Shown here one piece after another: positions 24,896 through 32,928 of a stretch of 64,000 nt of DNA. A program made the translations under genes and the position numbers. Source of the stretch: Micrococcaceae bacterium Sec5.7. Its GTDB lineage: Bacteria > Actinomycetota > Actinomycetes > Actinomycetales > Micrococcaceae. How positions within the stretch are numbered: position 1 is the stretch's first letter; every line of letters starts with the position of its first letter. The stretch is taken from positions 1,116,001 through 1,180,000 of the forward strand of contig CP144169.1 of NCBI GenBank assembly GCA_039636785.1, written 5' to 3'. The notes beneath the pieces are model-generated. The model saw nothing but the letters and a program-made list of their open reading frames with translations, did no database searches and had not been told where the DNA came from.

Positions 24896-25690
24896 TCAGT
24901 GGCGGAACTTCTGGAGCCAGCTCGTGCCGGGATCGGCCGTGTGCCGCCCAACGGAGCGGTTGCCCACGGCGGAAAGGCGGCTGGCGTTTTTCAGCAGCTG
25001 TTTCACGCCGACACCCAGCCGTGATGACTCGATCCGAAGACGCTGGGCGCTGGACCGCTCCCTCGCGGCTGCCTCCAGAGCCTCGGCAATTGCCGCGGCC
25101 CGAACGGCTGACGCCGCGGCAGCACCGGCGTCGTTCTTCTTTGCCTTCCCCCTGGACGAGGCGGCCGCCGGTGTCTTCAAATCCTTCGCCTGCCGGTCGT
25201 TGCCCTGCGCTTGGCGTCCCGGCGAACCAGAGGACGGCTTGGCCGCCTGGGCGGCTGGCGTCCGAACCCGCCCGGCCGGAGCGGCAGCCGCGGCCGATTG
25301 CTCGGCCGGATCCGCGGCCGGAGGCAACGCTGCCGGGATCGTCCAGCCGGGGGTCCAATCCTGAGCCAGGTCCTGGATGGAGACCCGTACATCAGACGTC
25401 GGGGACTGGGGGCCGCTGGCTGCCACACCGCTGACACCAAGCCCCATGCCTGTCAGGACTGCGATGCCCACGACGGCCGGCCGGTGTTTGCGAAGCCAGC
25501 GCTGCCGGGTGAGATCGGTGTGCGGGCCGGCCATCAGAGCGGCAAGCTCAGCACTCGGTGCGGGCGCCGGAAGATTGGCCAGGGATCCCAGCGACATGAG
25601 GGCTGCCCGCAACTCGGGGGCATCGGAATGACCGGCATCGAGCAGCAGCTCGTCCACCGTCCGGCCGCAATCGCTATTCCCGAGGCTCAT
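24896..25690 (-). CDS. Single-pass membrane protein, putative anti-sigma partner
   Basis: A 264-aa protein: a cytoplasmic N-terminal 70 residues (DELLLDAGHSDAPELRAALM), one helix at about 72-92 (AVVGIAVLTGMGLGVSGVAA) and an extracytoplasmic Ala/Pro/Lys-rich low-complexity tail. It overlaps the ECF sigma gene by 4 nt, the position and topology of an anti-sigma factor. The classical zinc-binding HxxxCxxC motif is absent, so the assignment is by context. Confidence 0.7.
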   Translation of the reverse strand: MSLGNSDCGRTVDELLLDAGHSDAPELRAALMSLGSLANLPAPAPSAELAALMAGPHTDLTRQRWLRKHRPAVVGIAVLTGMGLGVSGVAASGPQSPTSDVRVSIQDLAQDWTPGWTIPAALPPAADPAEQSAAAAAPAGRVRTPAAQAAKPSSGSPGRQAQGNDRQAKDLKTPAAASSRGKAKKNDAGAAAASAVRAAAIAEALEAAARERSSAQRLRIESSRLGVGVKQLLKNASRLSAVGNRSVGRHTADPGTSWLQKFRH

Positions 25691-26241
25691 GGCGCCACAT
25701 ATTCCTTCACAGCCGAATGTTCACGGAGCGTGTTCAAAGCACGTCGCTGAAGCTGTTTCACGGCTCCTGCACTTTTCCCCATGATTTCGGCCACCTGATC
25801 CACTGTGAGGTCGCCGATGATGCGCAGGGTGAGAACTTCCTTCTGATCTTCCACCAGCACATCAAGCAGCTCCAAAACTTCGCCGGGTGACACCAATAAC
25901 ATTGCAGCCGACTCGGCGGACACGTCTTCACGGCCGTCCAGCTCCGGCTCGAAACGCAGTTTGACGGGGGCCCTGCTCTGTTTCCGGAAATCGTCGACCA
26001 TCCGGGCATGCGCCACTGAGAAGACGAAGGTACGCAATCCGTTCACGCCGCCGCGTATGGTCTCCAGCCGCGGCAGAACGGCCAGGAACACTTCCTGCAT
26101 GGCGGCCTCCGGATCCTCAACGCCGCGGGCTGTCAGATAGCCCAGAACCTGTGATGCGTACGTTCGGTACACGAGACTGAACAGCTCGGCACCTTGGCCT
26201 CTGAGGGCGCGCAGTGCATCGTCAGTCAGTGCGTCGTTCAC
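25687..26241 (-). CDS. ECF-type RNA polymerase sigma factor
   Basis: A 184-aa sigma-70 family factor. Region 2 reads ELFSLVYRTYASQVLGYLTA, AAMQEVFLAVLPRL and TFVFSVAHARMVDDFRK; region 4 reads LLDVLVEDQKEVLTLRIIGD and TVDQVAEIMGKSAGAVKQLQ. It directs RNA polymerase to a small regulon, probably held inactive by the membrane protein encoded directly downstream. Confidence 0.9.
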   Translation of the reverse strand: MNDALTDDALRALRGQGAELFSLVYRTYASQVLGYLTARGVEDPEAAMQEVFLAVLPRLETIRGGVNGLRTFVFSVAHARMVDDFRKQSRAPVKLRFEPELDGREDVSAESAAMLLVSPGEVLELLDVLVEDQKEVLTLRIIGDLTVDQVAEIMGKSAGAVKQLQRRALNTLREHSAVKEYVAP

Positions 26242-26415
26242 GGACGTACGGCTTTCGGTCAGGGGAGGATGGCTAGATCAGTCTAGGGCCATTGATTGGC
26301 GTCCGGAACGCCTCCGGGACCTTAGGTTTACCCGGAGTAACCTTGTGCCTGCACTGCCTGAACCAGCATCCGCCCCAACACAGCTCCCTGCGGACCCGTG
26401 TTAAAGCAAAAAAGT

Positions 26416-26455
26416 GCCGGGCTGGAACATGATGGGGGACAAATTCCAGCCCGGC
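26416..26455 (-). terminator. Rho-independent terminator of purA
   Basis: GCCGGGCTGGAA at 26416-26427 pairs perfectly with TTCCAGCCCGGC at 26444-26455. On the minus strand the stem is followed almost at once by TTTTTT, the layout of an intrinsic terminator for transcripts coming from purA. Confidence 0.8.
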
Positions 26456-26536
26456 GCTTTCATAGGGGTAATCGTCACCCACCGGCCCAGGGTTACGCGG
26501 AATCCAAAATACTTTCAAAAAAGTTTCTCAACGCAA

Positions 26537-26594
26537 TCGACTGCTCCATATCTGCCGTTATGAGTGCTCAAAAGGGCAGTTGCGGAGCAGTCGA
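26537..26594. repeat. Palindromic intergenic repeat, copy D
   Basis: The outer arms TCGACTGCTCC and GGAGCAGTCGA are perfect, and the inner arms CTGCC and GGGCAG flank GTTATGAGTGCTC. It is the best-formed member of the family, placed 18 bp after the purA stop. Confidence 0.82.
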
Positions 26595-26612
26595 CTGGAT
26601 AGGTACGGAGGG

Positions 26613-27902
26613 TCAGTCGCTGATCAGATCGTTGATCACGATGGTCTGGTCGCGGTCCGGACCGACACCGATGGCTGAGAAGCGGGTGCCGGAGAGTTTC
26701 TCCAGCGCCAGCACGTAGTTGCGCGCGTTTTCCGGGAGGTCCTCCAGGGTGCGGGCGGCCGTGATGTCTTCGGTCCAGCCTTCGAAGAACTCGAAGATGG
26801 GCTTGGCGTGGTGGAACTCGGTCTGGGTCATGGGCATTTCGTCGTGCCGCACGCCGTCGACGTCGTAGGCCACGCAGACCGGGATCTGCTCGATGCCCGT
26901 GAGGACGTCCAGCTTGGTGACGAAGTAGTCCGTGAAGCCGTTGACGCGGGACGCCTGGCGGGCAAGGACGGCGTCGTACCAGCCGCAGCGGCGCGGACGG
27001 CCGGTGTTGACGCCGAACTCGCCGCCGGTCTTCTGCAGGTACAGGCCCATCTCGTCGAAGAGCTCTGTGGGGAACGGCCCGGCGCCAACACGGGTGGTGT
27101 ATGCCTTGATGATGCCGATGGAGCGGGATATCCGTGTGGGGCCGATGCCGGATCCCACGGAGGCGCCGCCGGCGGTCGGATTCGAGGACGTGACGAACGG
27201 GTAGGTGCCGTGGTCAACGTCCAGGAACGTGGCCTGGCCGCCCTCCATCAGCACAACCTTGCCTTCGTCCAGGGCATTGTTCAGCACCAGTGTGCTGTCG
27301 ATGACCAGGGGACGCAGCCGCTCAGCGTAGGAGAGGAAATAATCCACGATCTCGTCCACCACGATGTCGCGGCGGTTGTAGACCTTGACGAGGAGCTCGT
27401 TCTTCTGCCGCAGCGATCCTTCAACCTTCTGGCGCAGGATTGACTCATCAAAAACGTCCTGGACGCGGATGCCCAGGCGGGCCACCTTGTCCATGTAGGC
27501 AGGGCCGATGCCGCGGCCGGTGGTGCCGATGGCGCGGCTCCCGAGGAAGCGCTCGGTAACCTTGTCCAGCACCTGGTGGTACGGGGCCACCAGATGGGCG
27601 TTGGCGGAGATGCGGAGTTTGGAGGTGTCCGCGCCGCGCGCCTCCAGTCCGTCGATCTCCTGGAACAGGGCTTCGAGGTTCACCACGCAGCCGTTGCCGA
27701 TAATGGGAACCGCGTTGGGGCTGAGGATGCCGGCGGGAAGGAGCTTGAGCTCATACTTCTCACCGCCCACGACGACGGTATGCCCGGCGTTGTTGCCGCC
27801 ATTCGGCTTGACCACATAGTCAACCCGGTGACCGAGCAAGTCTGTGGCTTTACCTTTTCCTTCGTCGCCCCATTGGGCTCCGACGATCACGATTGCTGGC
27901 AT
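26613..27902 (-). CDS. purA: Adenylosuccinate synthetase
   Basis: The 429-aa enzyme starts [18 protein letters not shown], the GTP-binding loop with catalytic Asp. [20 protein letters not shown] supplies the catalytic His, [15 protein letters not shown] the IMP loop and [15 protein letters not shown] the Arg-rich aspartate loop. It converts IMP, GTP and aspartate to adenylosuccinate. The start at 27902 matches the family; the frame's upstream extension is not homologous. Confidence 0.97.
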   Translation of the reverse strand: MPAIVIVGAQWGDEGKGKATDLLGHRVDYVVKPNGGNNAGHTVVVGGEKYELKLLPAGILSPNAVPIIGNGCVVNLEALFQEIDGLEARGADTSKLRISANAHLVAPYHQVLDKVTERFLGSRAIGTTGRGIGPAYMDKVARLGIRVQDVFDESILRQKVEGSLRQKNELLVKVYNRRDIVVDEIVDYFLSYAERLRPLVIDSTLVLNNALDEGKVVLMEGGQATFLDVDHGTYPFVTSSNPTAGGASVGSGIGPTRISRSIGIIKAYTTRVGAGPFPTELFDEMGLYLQKTGGEFGVNTGRPRRCGWYDAVLARQASRVNGFTDYFVTKLDVLTGIEQIPVCVAYDVDGVRHDEMPMTQTEFHHAKPIFEFFEGWTEDITAARTLEDLPENARNYVLALEKLSGTRFSAIGVGPDRDQTIVINDLISD

Positions 27903-28118
27903 GGGATCCTCCCCCATTCGTTCGGGCCGAACCGCAGTTGCTTCACCTAGGTGAATCCAGTACAGCTCAGCGCCGTTCATGAGAATGCCCCGAATTCAAC
28001 CGCTGTGCTGTGTCCGCCGTGGAGGCCGTTCAGCAAACGCAAGAGTTCCGGGGCTCTTACCACCCAAGTTTAGCGGATCGGAGTGGCAAGCACCGCTTTG
28101 ACCATGCGTTGGGGACCA

Positions 28119-28466
28119 CTACGGGGACGGCTGAGCTCCGGCGAAGGCCAAGGCGGCTTCGGCCAGTCCCGGCCACTCATCCGCCGATGCCACAGGCACT
28201 TCCACCCAATCCTTGAAGGGGCGCTTCATGCCGGATGGATCGAACAGCTCGGCACCCGGAATCAACAGGGCACGGGCGTGTTCCGGAGAGTCTCTGCCCA
28301 GCTTGAATGCCATTCCGTCACCGTGCAGGCAGGCCATGGCCTTTTTGTTGATCATCAGGGCGCGGGCACCGAACGTCTGGCCAAGCACCACACCGGCGCC
28401 GGCCGCGTCTGCAGCGACGCCTTCAAACGCGTCAGTGGCGGCATCCGAGGAATCATTGTTTTTCAT
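28119..28466 (-). CDS. TfoX/Sxy N-terminal-like protein
   Basis: A roughly 115-aa protein: LGQTFGARALMINKKAMACL, GDGMAFKLGRDSPEHARAL and LFDPSGMKRPFKDWVEVP, matching the TfoX N-terminal fold (beta-strand pairs with FDP and W-V-P positions). Small actinobacterial members have no proven role in competence. The ATG at 28466 is preferred over one at 28517. Confidence 0.65.
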   Translation of the reverse strand: MKNNDSSDAATDAFEGVAADAAGAGVVLGQTFGARALMINKKAMACLHGDGMAFKLGRDSPEHARALLIPGAELFDPSGMKRPFKDWVEVPVASADEWPGLAEAALAFAGAQPSP

Positions 28467-28825
28467 AGCTGAATCATGCACCCGCAGCACAGTTCCTGCG
28501 CCGCCTGACCCCGGCACAATGACTTATCGATTTGCGCGCCGGGCACCGCACGCCTCGCAACCAGGCGCTCACCGCCGGGCCACCAAGCGCCTCTGGTAAT
28601 GCCCCATACCCGTTCCGCGTTACGCTCAGCTCCGCTGCGGGGCCTGCTCCGCGCCCCCTCACGGAAACTAAAGGGCACAGAACAGCCCCCGCATTTCGTG
28701 GGGCTTGCTAAACTAGAAGAGATCGACCAGGAATCGATCCACACCACATTTCAAACCACCCCGGACTTGGCGCGCCCGCTTCCGGATTGGCAGCGTGACC
28801 GATCCCCGCAGGAGACCAGCAATAT
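28467..28825. other. Intergenic region upstream of the UDG-family gene
   Basis: The 359 bp between two divergent genes hold no convincing coding frame. A TTGCTAAACTAGAAG stretch near 28708 resembles a -10 region for the plus-strand gene. No strong hairpin was seen. Confidence 0.45.
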
Positions 28826-29464
28826 ATGACAGCCTTGGCTACTGAATCATTCCGCGAGCAGCTTCTGAGCCGCCGTTACGAACCCAACGTCGCAGCCGTC
28901 AACGAGCTGTGCGACTCCCTGCAGAGCGTCAAGCCCCACACTGAAGTCCCCTACGTAGACCCCATCCACGACGTGGACGAGTGCCGCATTATCAGCCTCT
29001 TCTCCAACATCGGCGAGGCCGACGAGTCCGGTTTTATCACCGCCGGAGACGAAGACGCCGCCACGCGTATGCTCGGCGTGCAGTGGAAGCTCGGGTTGCG
29101 CCCGGAGTTTGTGATGCCGTGGAATGTCCACCCGTGGCACATCGCGGGCGAGCCGAACGGCAAGCTCACCCCGGACCAGATTTCCGCCGGCCTCAAGCCG
29201 CTGCTGAAGTTCCTGGCCGTTGTACCCCGCGCATCGGTGATTGTGGCACACGGCACCGAGGCCAACCGGCTGGCCGGCCTGCTGCTCAAGACCGAGGTTC
29301 CGCTCCTGTGGCGCCGCGGCCTGAAAACCTACAAGGTGCGCTCACTGAGCGGCCGCGCTTTCGCCGGAACCCCCGCCCGCCAGGAGCAGTACCTCGAGGA
29401 AATGCACGTTGTATATGCCGACGCCATGGCCCGCACTGGCCTCGCCCGGCCGGAAGCCAGCTAG
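28826..29464 (+). CDS. Uracil-DNA glycosylase family protein
   Basis: A 212-aa protein whose central PEFVMPWNVHPWHIAGEPNG and late RASVIVAHGTEANRLAG segments resemble the water-activating and DNA-binding loops of the uracil-DNA glycosylase superfamily. The canonical GQDPYH motif is replaced by FSNIGEAD and MPWNVHPW patterns, as in non-UNG families. It likely removes damaged bases, with specificity unproven. AGGAGA precedes the ATG. Confidence 0.65.
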   Translation: MTALATESFREQLLSRRYEPNVAAVNELCDSLQSVKPHTEVPYVDPIHDVDECRIISLFSNIGEADESGFITAGDEDAATRMLGVQWKLGLRPEFVMPWNVHPWHIAGEPNGKLTPDQISAGLKPLLKFLAVVPRASVIVAHGTEANRLAGLLLKTEVPLLWRRGLKTYKVRSLSGRAFAGTPARQEQYLEEMHVVYADAMARTGLARPEAS

Positions 29465-29502
29465 CTTTTACCGCGCTTAGGCAAGCTCAACCAGCGGTGT
29501 TG

Positions 29503-29556
29503 AAATTACGACGGCGGCTGGTCACCTTTCAAGGTGACCAGCCGCCGTCGTAATTT
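29503..29556. terminator. Perfect 26-bp-arm hairpin between convergent genes
   Basis: The arm 29503-29528 (AAATTACGACGGCGGCTGG...) pairs perfectly with 29531-29556, leaving only TC between them. A-rich and T-rich ends on both sides fit a bidirectional terminator. It follows the UDG-family gene by 38 bp. Confidence 0.8.
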
Positions 29557-29562
29557 TAACCA

Positions 29563-29625
29563 CAACGCGGGGTCACCTACGGCCCATCCCAGCGGGTGGA
29601 ATGGGCCGTAAGTGACCCCGCGTTG
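29563..29625. terminator. Second long hairpin, 25-bp arms
   Basis: CAACGCGGGGTCAC... at 29563-29587 pairs with 29601-29625 with one mismatch and a 13-nt loop. It ends three bases before the DUF3151 stop, so it would terminate the fbaA-DUF3151 transcript. Confidence 0.8.
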
Positions 29626-29627
29626 CT

Positions 29628-30053
29628 TTAGTTCTTGCCTTCGATGGCTGCCTTTGCAGAGGGATCGGAGTCAGTGAGGAACTTTTCAATGCGTTCCGGC
29701 TCCTCAGCCTCGCCGATGGCCGCAGATGCGCGGCCCAGCGAGTAGAGCGACCGCAGGAAGCCGCGGTTTGGCTCGTGCTCCCACGGGATGGGCCCAACTC
29801 CGCGCCAGCCGTTGCGGCGCAGGGAGTCCAGGCCGCGGTGGTAGCCCACACGCGAGTAGGCGTAGGAATCGATGGTGCGGCCTTCACTCCACGCTTCCTC
29901 AGCCAGCACAGCCCACAACAGCGAAGACGTGGGGTGCTTCTCCACCAGATCCAATGCCTCCTGGCCCGCGTCCAGCTGCGCGTAGACCTCGGTCTCGGCA
30001 GGCAGGAGCGTGGACTCGGGACCCATCAGGTTCTTGCGGAATTCGTCGGACAT
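29628..30053 (-). CDS. DUF3151 family protein
   Basis: A 141-aa protein: LLPAETEVYAQLDAGQEALD, PTSSLLWAVLAEEAWSEGRT, AYSRVGYHRGLDSLRRNGWR and GPIPWEHEPNRGFLRSLYSL, which is the complete DUF3151 signature. Actinobacterial protein of unknown function, commonly next to fructose-bisphosphate aldolase, as here. The start overlaps the fbaA stop by one base (TGATG). Confidence 0.92.
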   Translation of the reverse strand: MSDEFRKNLMGPESTLLPAETEVYAQLDAGQEALDLVEKHPTSSLLWAVLAEEAWSEGRTIDSYAYSRVGYHRGLDSLRRNGWRGVGPIPWEHEPNRGFLRSLYSLGRASAAIGEAEEPERIEKFLTDSDPSAKAAIEGKN

Positions 30054-31075
30054 CAGGAGAAGGTCTTGCCGGTGGAGCCGAGCTGCTGGGCAGCTTCCAC
30101 AACGCGGGCAGCCAGGCCGGCTTCAGCGGACGCGCCCCAGACGCGGGGATCGTACAGCTTCTTGTTGCCCACTTCGCCGTCTACCTTCAGCACGCCGGCG
30201 TAGTTCTTCAGCATGTGGTCAACAACCGGGCGGGTGAAGGCGTACTGGGTATCGGTGTCGATGTTCATCTTGATCACACCGTAGGAAACGGCGTCCGCGA
30301 TTTCCTGCTCGGAGGAGCCGGAGCCGCCGTGGAACACGAGGTCGAACGGATTGGCCTTGCCGATCTTGGCACCGACCTGCGCCTGGATGTCCTTCAGGAT
30401 CTCCGGACGCAGCTTGACGCCGCCCGGCTTGTACACGCCGTGCACGTTGCCGAAGGTCAGCGCCGTGATGTAGCGGCCGTGCTCGCCGGCACCGAGTGCC
30501 TGGATAGTTGCGAGGGCGTCTTCAACCGTGGTGTACAGCTTGTCATTGATGGCGTTCTCGACGCCGTCTTCCTCACCGCCGACCGTGCCGATCTCAACCT
30601 CGAGAATGATCTTGGCGGCAGCGGCTCGTTCCAGCAGTTCGCGTCCGATGCGCAGGTTCTCGGTCAGGGTCTCGGCGGAGCCGTCCCACATATGCGAGTT
30701 GAAGATGGGGTCATTGCCGGCCTTGACCGCGTCCTCAGAGGCCGCCAGCAGCGGCAGGACAAAGCCGTCCAGCTTGTCCTTGGGGCAGTGGTCCGTGTGG
30801 AGGGCAATGTTGACGTTATAGTTCTTGGCAACCTCGCGGGCGAAGGCAGCGAAGCCCAGGGAGCCGGCAACCATGTCCTTGACGGAGGCGCCGGACCAGT
30901 AGGCGCCGCCACCGGTGGAAACCTGGAGGATGCCGTCAGACTCTGCCTCTGCGAAGCCGCGGATGGCTGCGTTCAGGGTCTGGGAGGAAGTGACGTTTAC
31001 GGCGGGGAATGCAAAGCCGCCGGCCTTGGCGCGGTCGATCATGTCGGCGTAGATCTCTGGGGTTGCAATGGGCAT
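30053..31075 (-). CDS. fbaA: Class II fructose-bisphosphate aldolase
   Basis: A 340-aa zinc aldolase: NIALHTDHCPKDKLDG (zinc His and catalytic Asp), LEVEIGTVGGEEDGVENAI, TFGNVHGVYKPGGVKL and FHGGSGSSEQEI. It cleaves fructose-1,6-bisphosphate in glycolysis and reverses in gluconeogenesis. It is transcribed with the DUF3151 gene. Confidence 0.96.
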   Translation of the reverse strand: MPIATPEIYADMIDRAKAGGFAFPAVNVTSSQTLNAAIRGFAEAESDGILQVSTGGGAYWSGASVKDMVAGSLGFAAFAREVAKNYNVNIALHTDHCPKDKLDGFVLPLLAASEDAVKAGNDPIFNSHMWDGSAETLTENLRIGRELLERAAAAKIILEVEIGTVGGEEDGVENAINDKLYTTVEDALATIQALGAGEHGRYITALTFGNVHGVYKPGGVKLRPEILKDIQAQVGAKIGKANPFDLVFHGGSGSSEQEIADAVSYGVIKMNIDTDTQYAFTRPVVDHMLKNYAGVLKVDGEVGNKKLYDPRVWGASAEAGLAARVVEAAQQLGSTGKTFS

Positions 31076-31200
31076 GCTGACTCCTCAAGTGAATTTCGTC
31101 TGTGGGTTCTGTTGACCCTGGAGTGAACCTCGTCGGCTAGGAACCATCCTAGCCATTTCTGCGGCAGCACAGTGTTTCGGGTCACGCGGACGGGTAACAC

Positions 31201-31263
31201 TTCCGGCAGTTGGCCCGGAAGGCACCTCACGGCAGTTCACCCGGAAGGAAATTCACGGCAGTG
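31201..31263. repeat. Imperfect 26-bp tandem repeat upstream of fbaA
   Basis: Units at 31201, 31227 and 31253 (partial) share CGGCAGTT and CCCGGAAGG at a 26-bp period. It lies in the gap between fbaA and the TrmH-type gene; function is unknown. Confidence 0.55.
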
Positions 31264-31290
31264 CCGGCTCAGCACCAGCACGGCCCGGGA

Positions 31291-31983
31291 CTACACGTGC
31301 TGGCCGAACACATGTTGGCGCACCCACGCGTGCATGGCAATCGCAGCGGCAGAGGCCGCATTGATGGAGCGGGTGGAGCCGAACTGTTCGATGGACAGTG
31401 TGGCGAGCGCGGCCTCGTGGACCTCCGGAGTCAGGCCCGGCCCTTCCTGGCCAAAGACCAGCACGCAGTTTTTCGGCAGCTCGTAGGTCTCCAGCGGCAC
31501 GGAATCCGGGAAAATGTCGATCCCGATTATCGCCAGCCCCTCCCCCTGCGCCCACGCCACAAAATCATCAACGGTGGGGTGGTGGCGGACGTGCTGGTAA
31601 CGGTCGGTGACCATTGCCCCGCGCCTGTTCCACCGGCGTCGTCCGATGATGTGGACTTCCTTGGCGAGAAAAGCATTCGCGGTGCGCACCATGGTGCCGA
31701 TGTTGAGATCGTGCTGCCAGTTTTCAATCGCGATATGGAAATTGTGGCGTTTGGAATCAAGGTCCGCCACGATTGCGTCGTGCTTCCAGTAGCGGTACTG
31801 GTCCACCACGTTGCGTCGGTCACCGTCCGCGAGCAGATCGGGATCCCAGTGATCGCCCGCGGGCAGCTCGCCTTCCCAGGGCCCGACGCCGACCTCCGCC
31901 TTGGGCTCGCGCCCGTCCTCCTCGGGGGGAACGGGAGAAGCGGTGGTTTCGGCAGGAACGGTATTTCGGGGCTGGTCAGTCAC
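31291..31983 (-). CDS. TrmH/SpoU-family RNA methyltransferase
   Basis: A 230-aa SPOUT methyltransferase with motif 1 NLNIGTMVRTANAFLAKEVH-like (here DLNIGTMVRTANAFL), motif 2 VLVFGQEGPGLTPEV and motif 3 IEQFGSTRSINAASAAAIAM forming the AdoMet knot. The first 45 residues are a Pro/Glu-rich extension. Likely a 2'-O-ribose methyltransferase of rRNA or tRNA; the target base is unknown. Confidence 0.9.
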   Translation of the reverse strand: MTDQPRNTVPAETTASPVPPEEDGREPKAEVGVGPWEGELPAGDHWDPDLLADGDRRNVVDQYRYWKHDAIVADLDSKRHNFHIAIENWQHDLNIGTMVRTANAFLAKEVHIIGRRRWNRRGAMVTDRYQHVRHHPTVDDFVAWAQGEGLAIIGIDIFPDSVPLETYELPKNCVLVFGQEGPGLTPEVHEAALATLSIEQFGSTRSINAASAAAIAMHAWVRQHVFGQHV

Positions 31984-32043
31984 CCCTCAACACTAGACTG
32001 GGTACCGGACGCAGAGTATCAACAATCACAGCCGGAGGTAGTC

Positions 32044-32874
32044 ATGGCAGAAGCAGACCAGGTACGGGCATCGGCAGCGGTTTACCGCAGCGGCCAGGAA
32101 ATCGAGTGCTGGCTGACGGATATGGACGGCGTGCTGGTGCACGAGAACCAGGCCGTCCCGGGCGCCGCTGATCTGATCCAGCGCTGGGTGGATACGTCCA
32201 AGCGCTTCCTTGTGCTCACCAACAACTCGATCTACACCCCGCGGGACCTCGCTGCCAGGCTGCGGGCGTCCGGCCTCGAGATCCCGGAGGAAAACATCTG
32301 GACCTCCGCCCTGGCCACGGCACAGTTCCTCAAAGACCAGGTACAGGGATCCGATTCCGGCAACCGCGCCTACACCATCGGTGAGGCAGGACTGACGACG
32401 GCGTTGCACGAGGCAGGCTTTATCCTCACCGACCAGAACCCTGACTTTGTGGTGCTCGGTGAGACCCGCACCTACTCCTTTGAGGCCATCACCATGGCCA
32501 TTCGGCTCATTCTGGCCGGCGCACGCTTTATCGCCACCAACCCTGACGCCACCGGCCCGTCCAAGGACGGCCCCATGCCGGCCACCGGAGCCATTGCCGC
32601 GCTGATCACCAAGGCCACGGGCCGCGAACCGTACATTGTGGGCAAGCCGAATCCCATGATGTTCCGTTCAGCCATGAACCAGATCGACGCCCACTCGGAA
32701 ACCACCGCCATGATCGGCGACCGGATGGACACGGACATCATCGCGGGCATGGAAGCCGGGTTGCACACGGTGCTGGTGCTTACCGGCATTACGCAGCGCG
32801 ACGAAATTGCGTCCTTCCCGTTCCGTCCTAACCAGGTGCTGAATTCCGTGGCGGACCTGAAGAGCCAGATCTAA
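32044..32874 (+). CDS. HAD-IIA (NagD-like) sugar phosphatase
   Basis: A 276-aa HAD hydrolase: WLTDMDGVLVHENQAVPGA carries the nucleophile Asp and acid-base Asp, FLVLTNNSIYTPRDLAARL motif II, YIVGKPNPMMF the Lys of motif III and MIGDRMDTDIIAGMEAGL motif IV. It dephosphorylates small sugar or nucleotide phosphates. The ATG at 32044 follows CCGGAGGTAGTC with a good ribosome-binding site. The 3' end is duplicated just downstream. Confidence 0.92.
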   Translation: MAEADQVRASAAVYRSGQEIECWLTDMDGVLVHENQAVPGAADLIQRWVDTSKRFLVLTNNSIYTPRDLAARLRASGLEIPEENIWTSALATAQFLKDQVQGSDSGNRAYTIGEAGLTTALHEAGFILTDQNPDFVVLGETRTYSFEAITMAIRLILAGARFIATNPDATGPSKDGPMPATGAIAALITKATGREPYIVGKPNPMMFRSAMNQIDAHSETTAMIGDRMDTDIIAGMEAGLHTVLVLTGITQRDEIASFPFRPNQVLNSVADLKSQI

Positions 32875-32928
32875 AACGGGTCATCCCCGGCGGACCTGAA
32901 GAACCAGATCTAATACGGTGTCATCCTC
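32851..32928 (+). repeat. 39-bp tandem duplication at the HAD gene end
   Basis: The segment starting GCGGACCTGAAGA and running through CCAGATCTAA and TCATCC occurs at 32851 and again at 32890 with a few changes. The second copy encodes a spare ADLKNQI-stop. It overlaps the stop codon of the convergent hydrolase gene. Confidence 0.8.

Larger units (their letters stand above)
26242..26612. other. Gap between sigma-factor gene and purA
   Basis: The 371-bp gap holds the sigma-factor promoter region, an intrinsic terminator for purA (26416-26455) and palindrome copy D (26537-26594). A minus-strand 81-codon frame at 26273-26518 crosses the terminator stem, has no recognisable domain and is taken as spurious. 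Confidence 0.6.
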
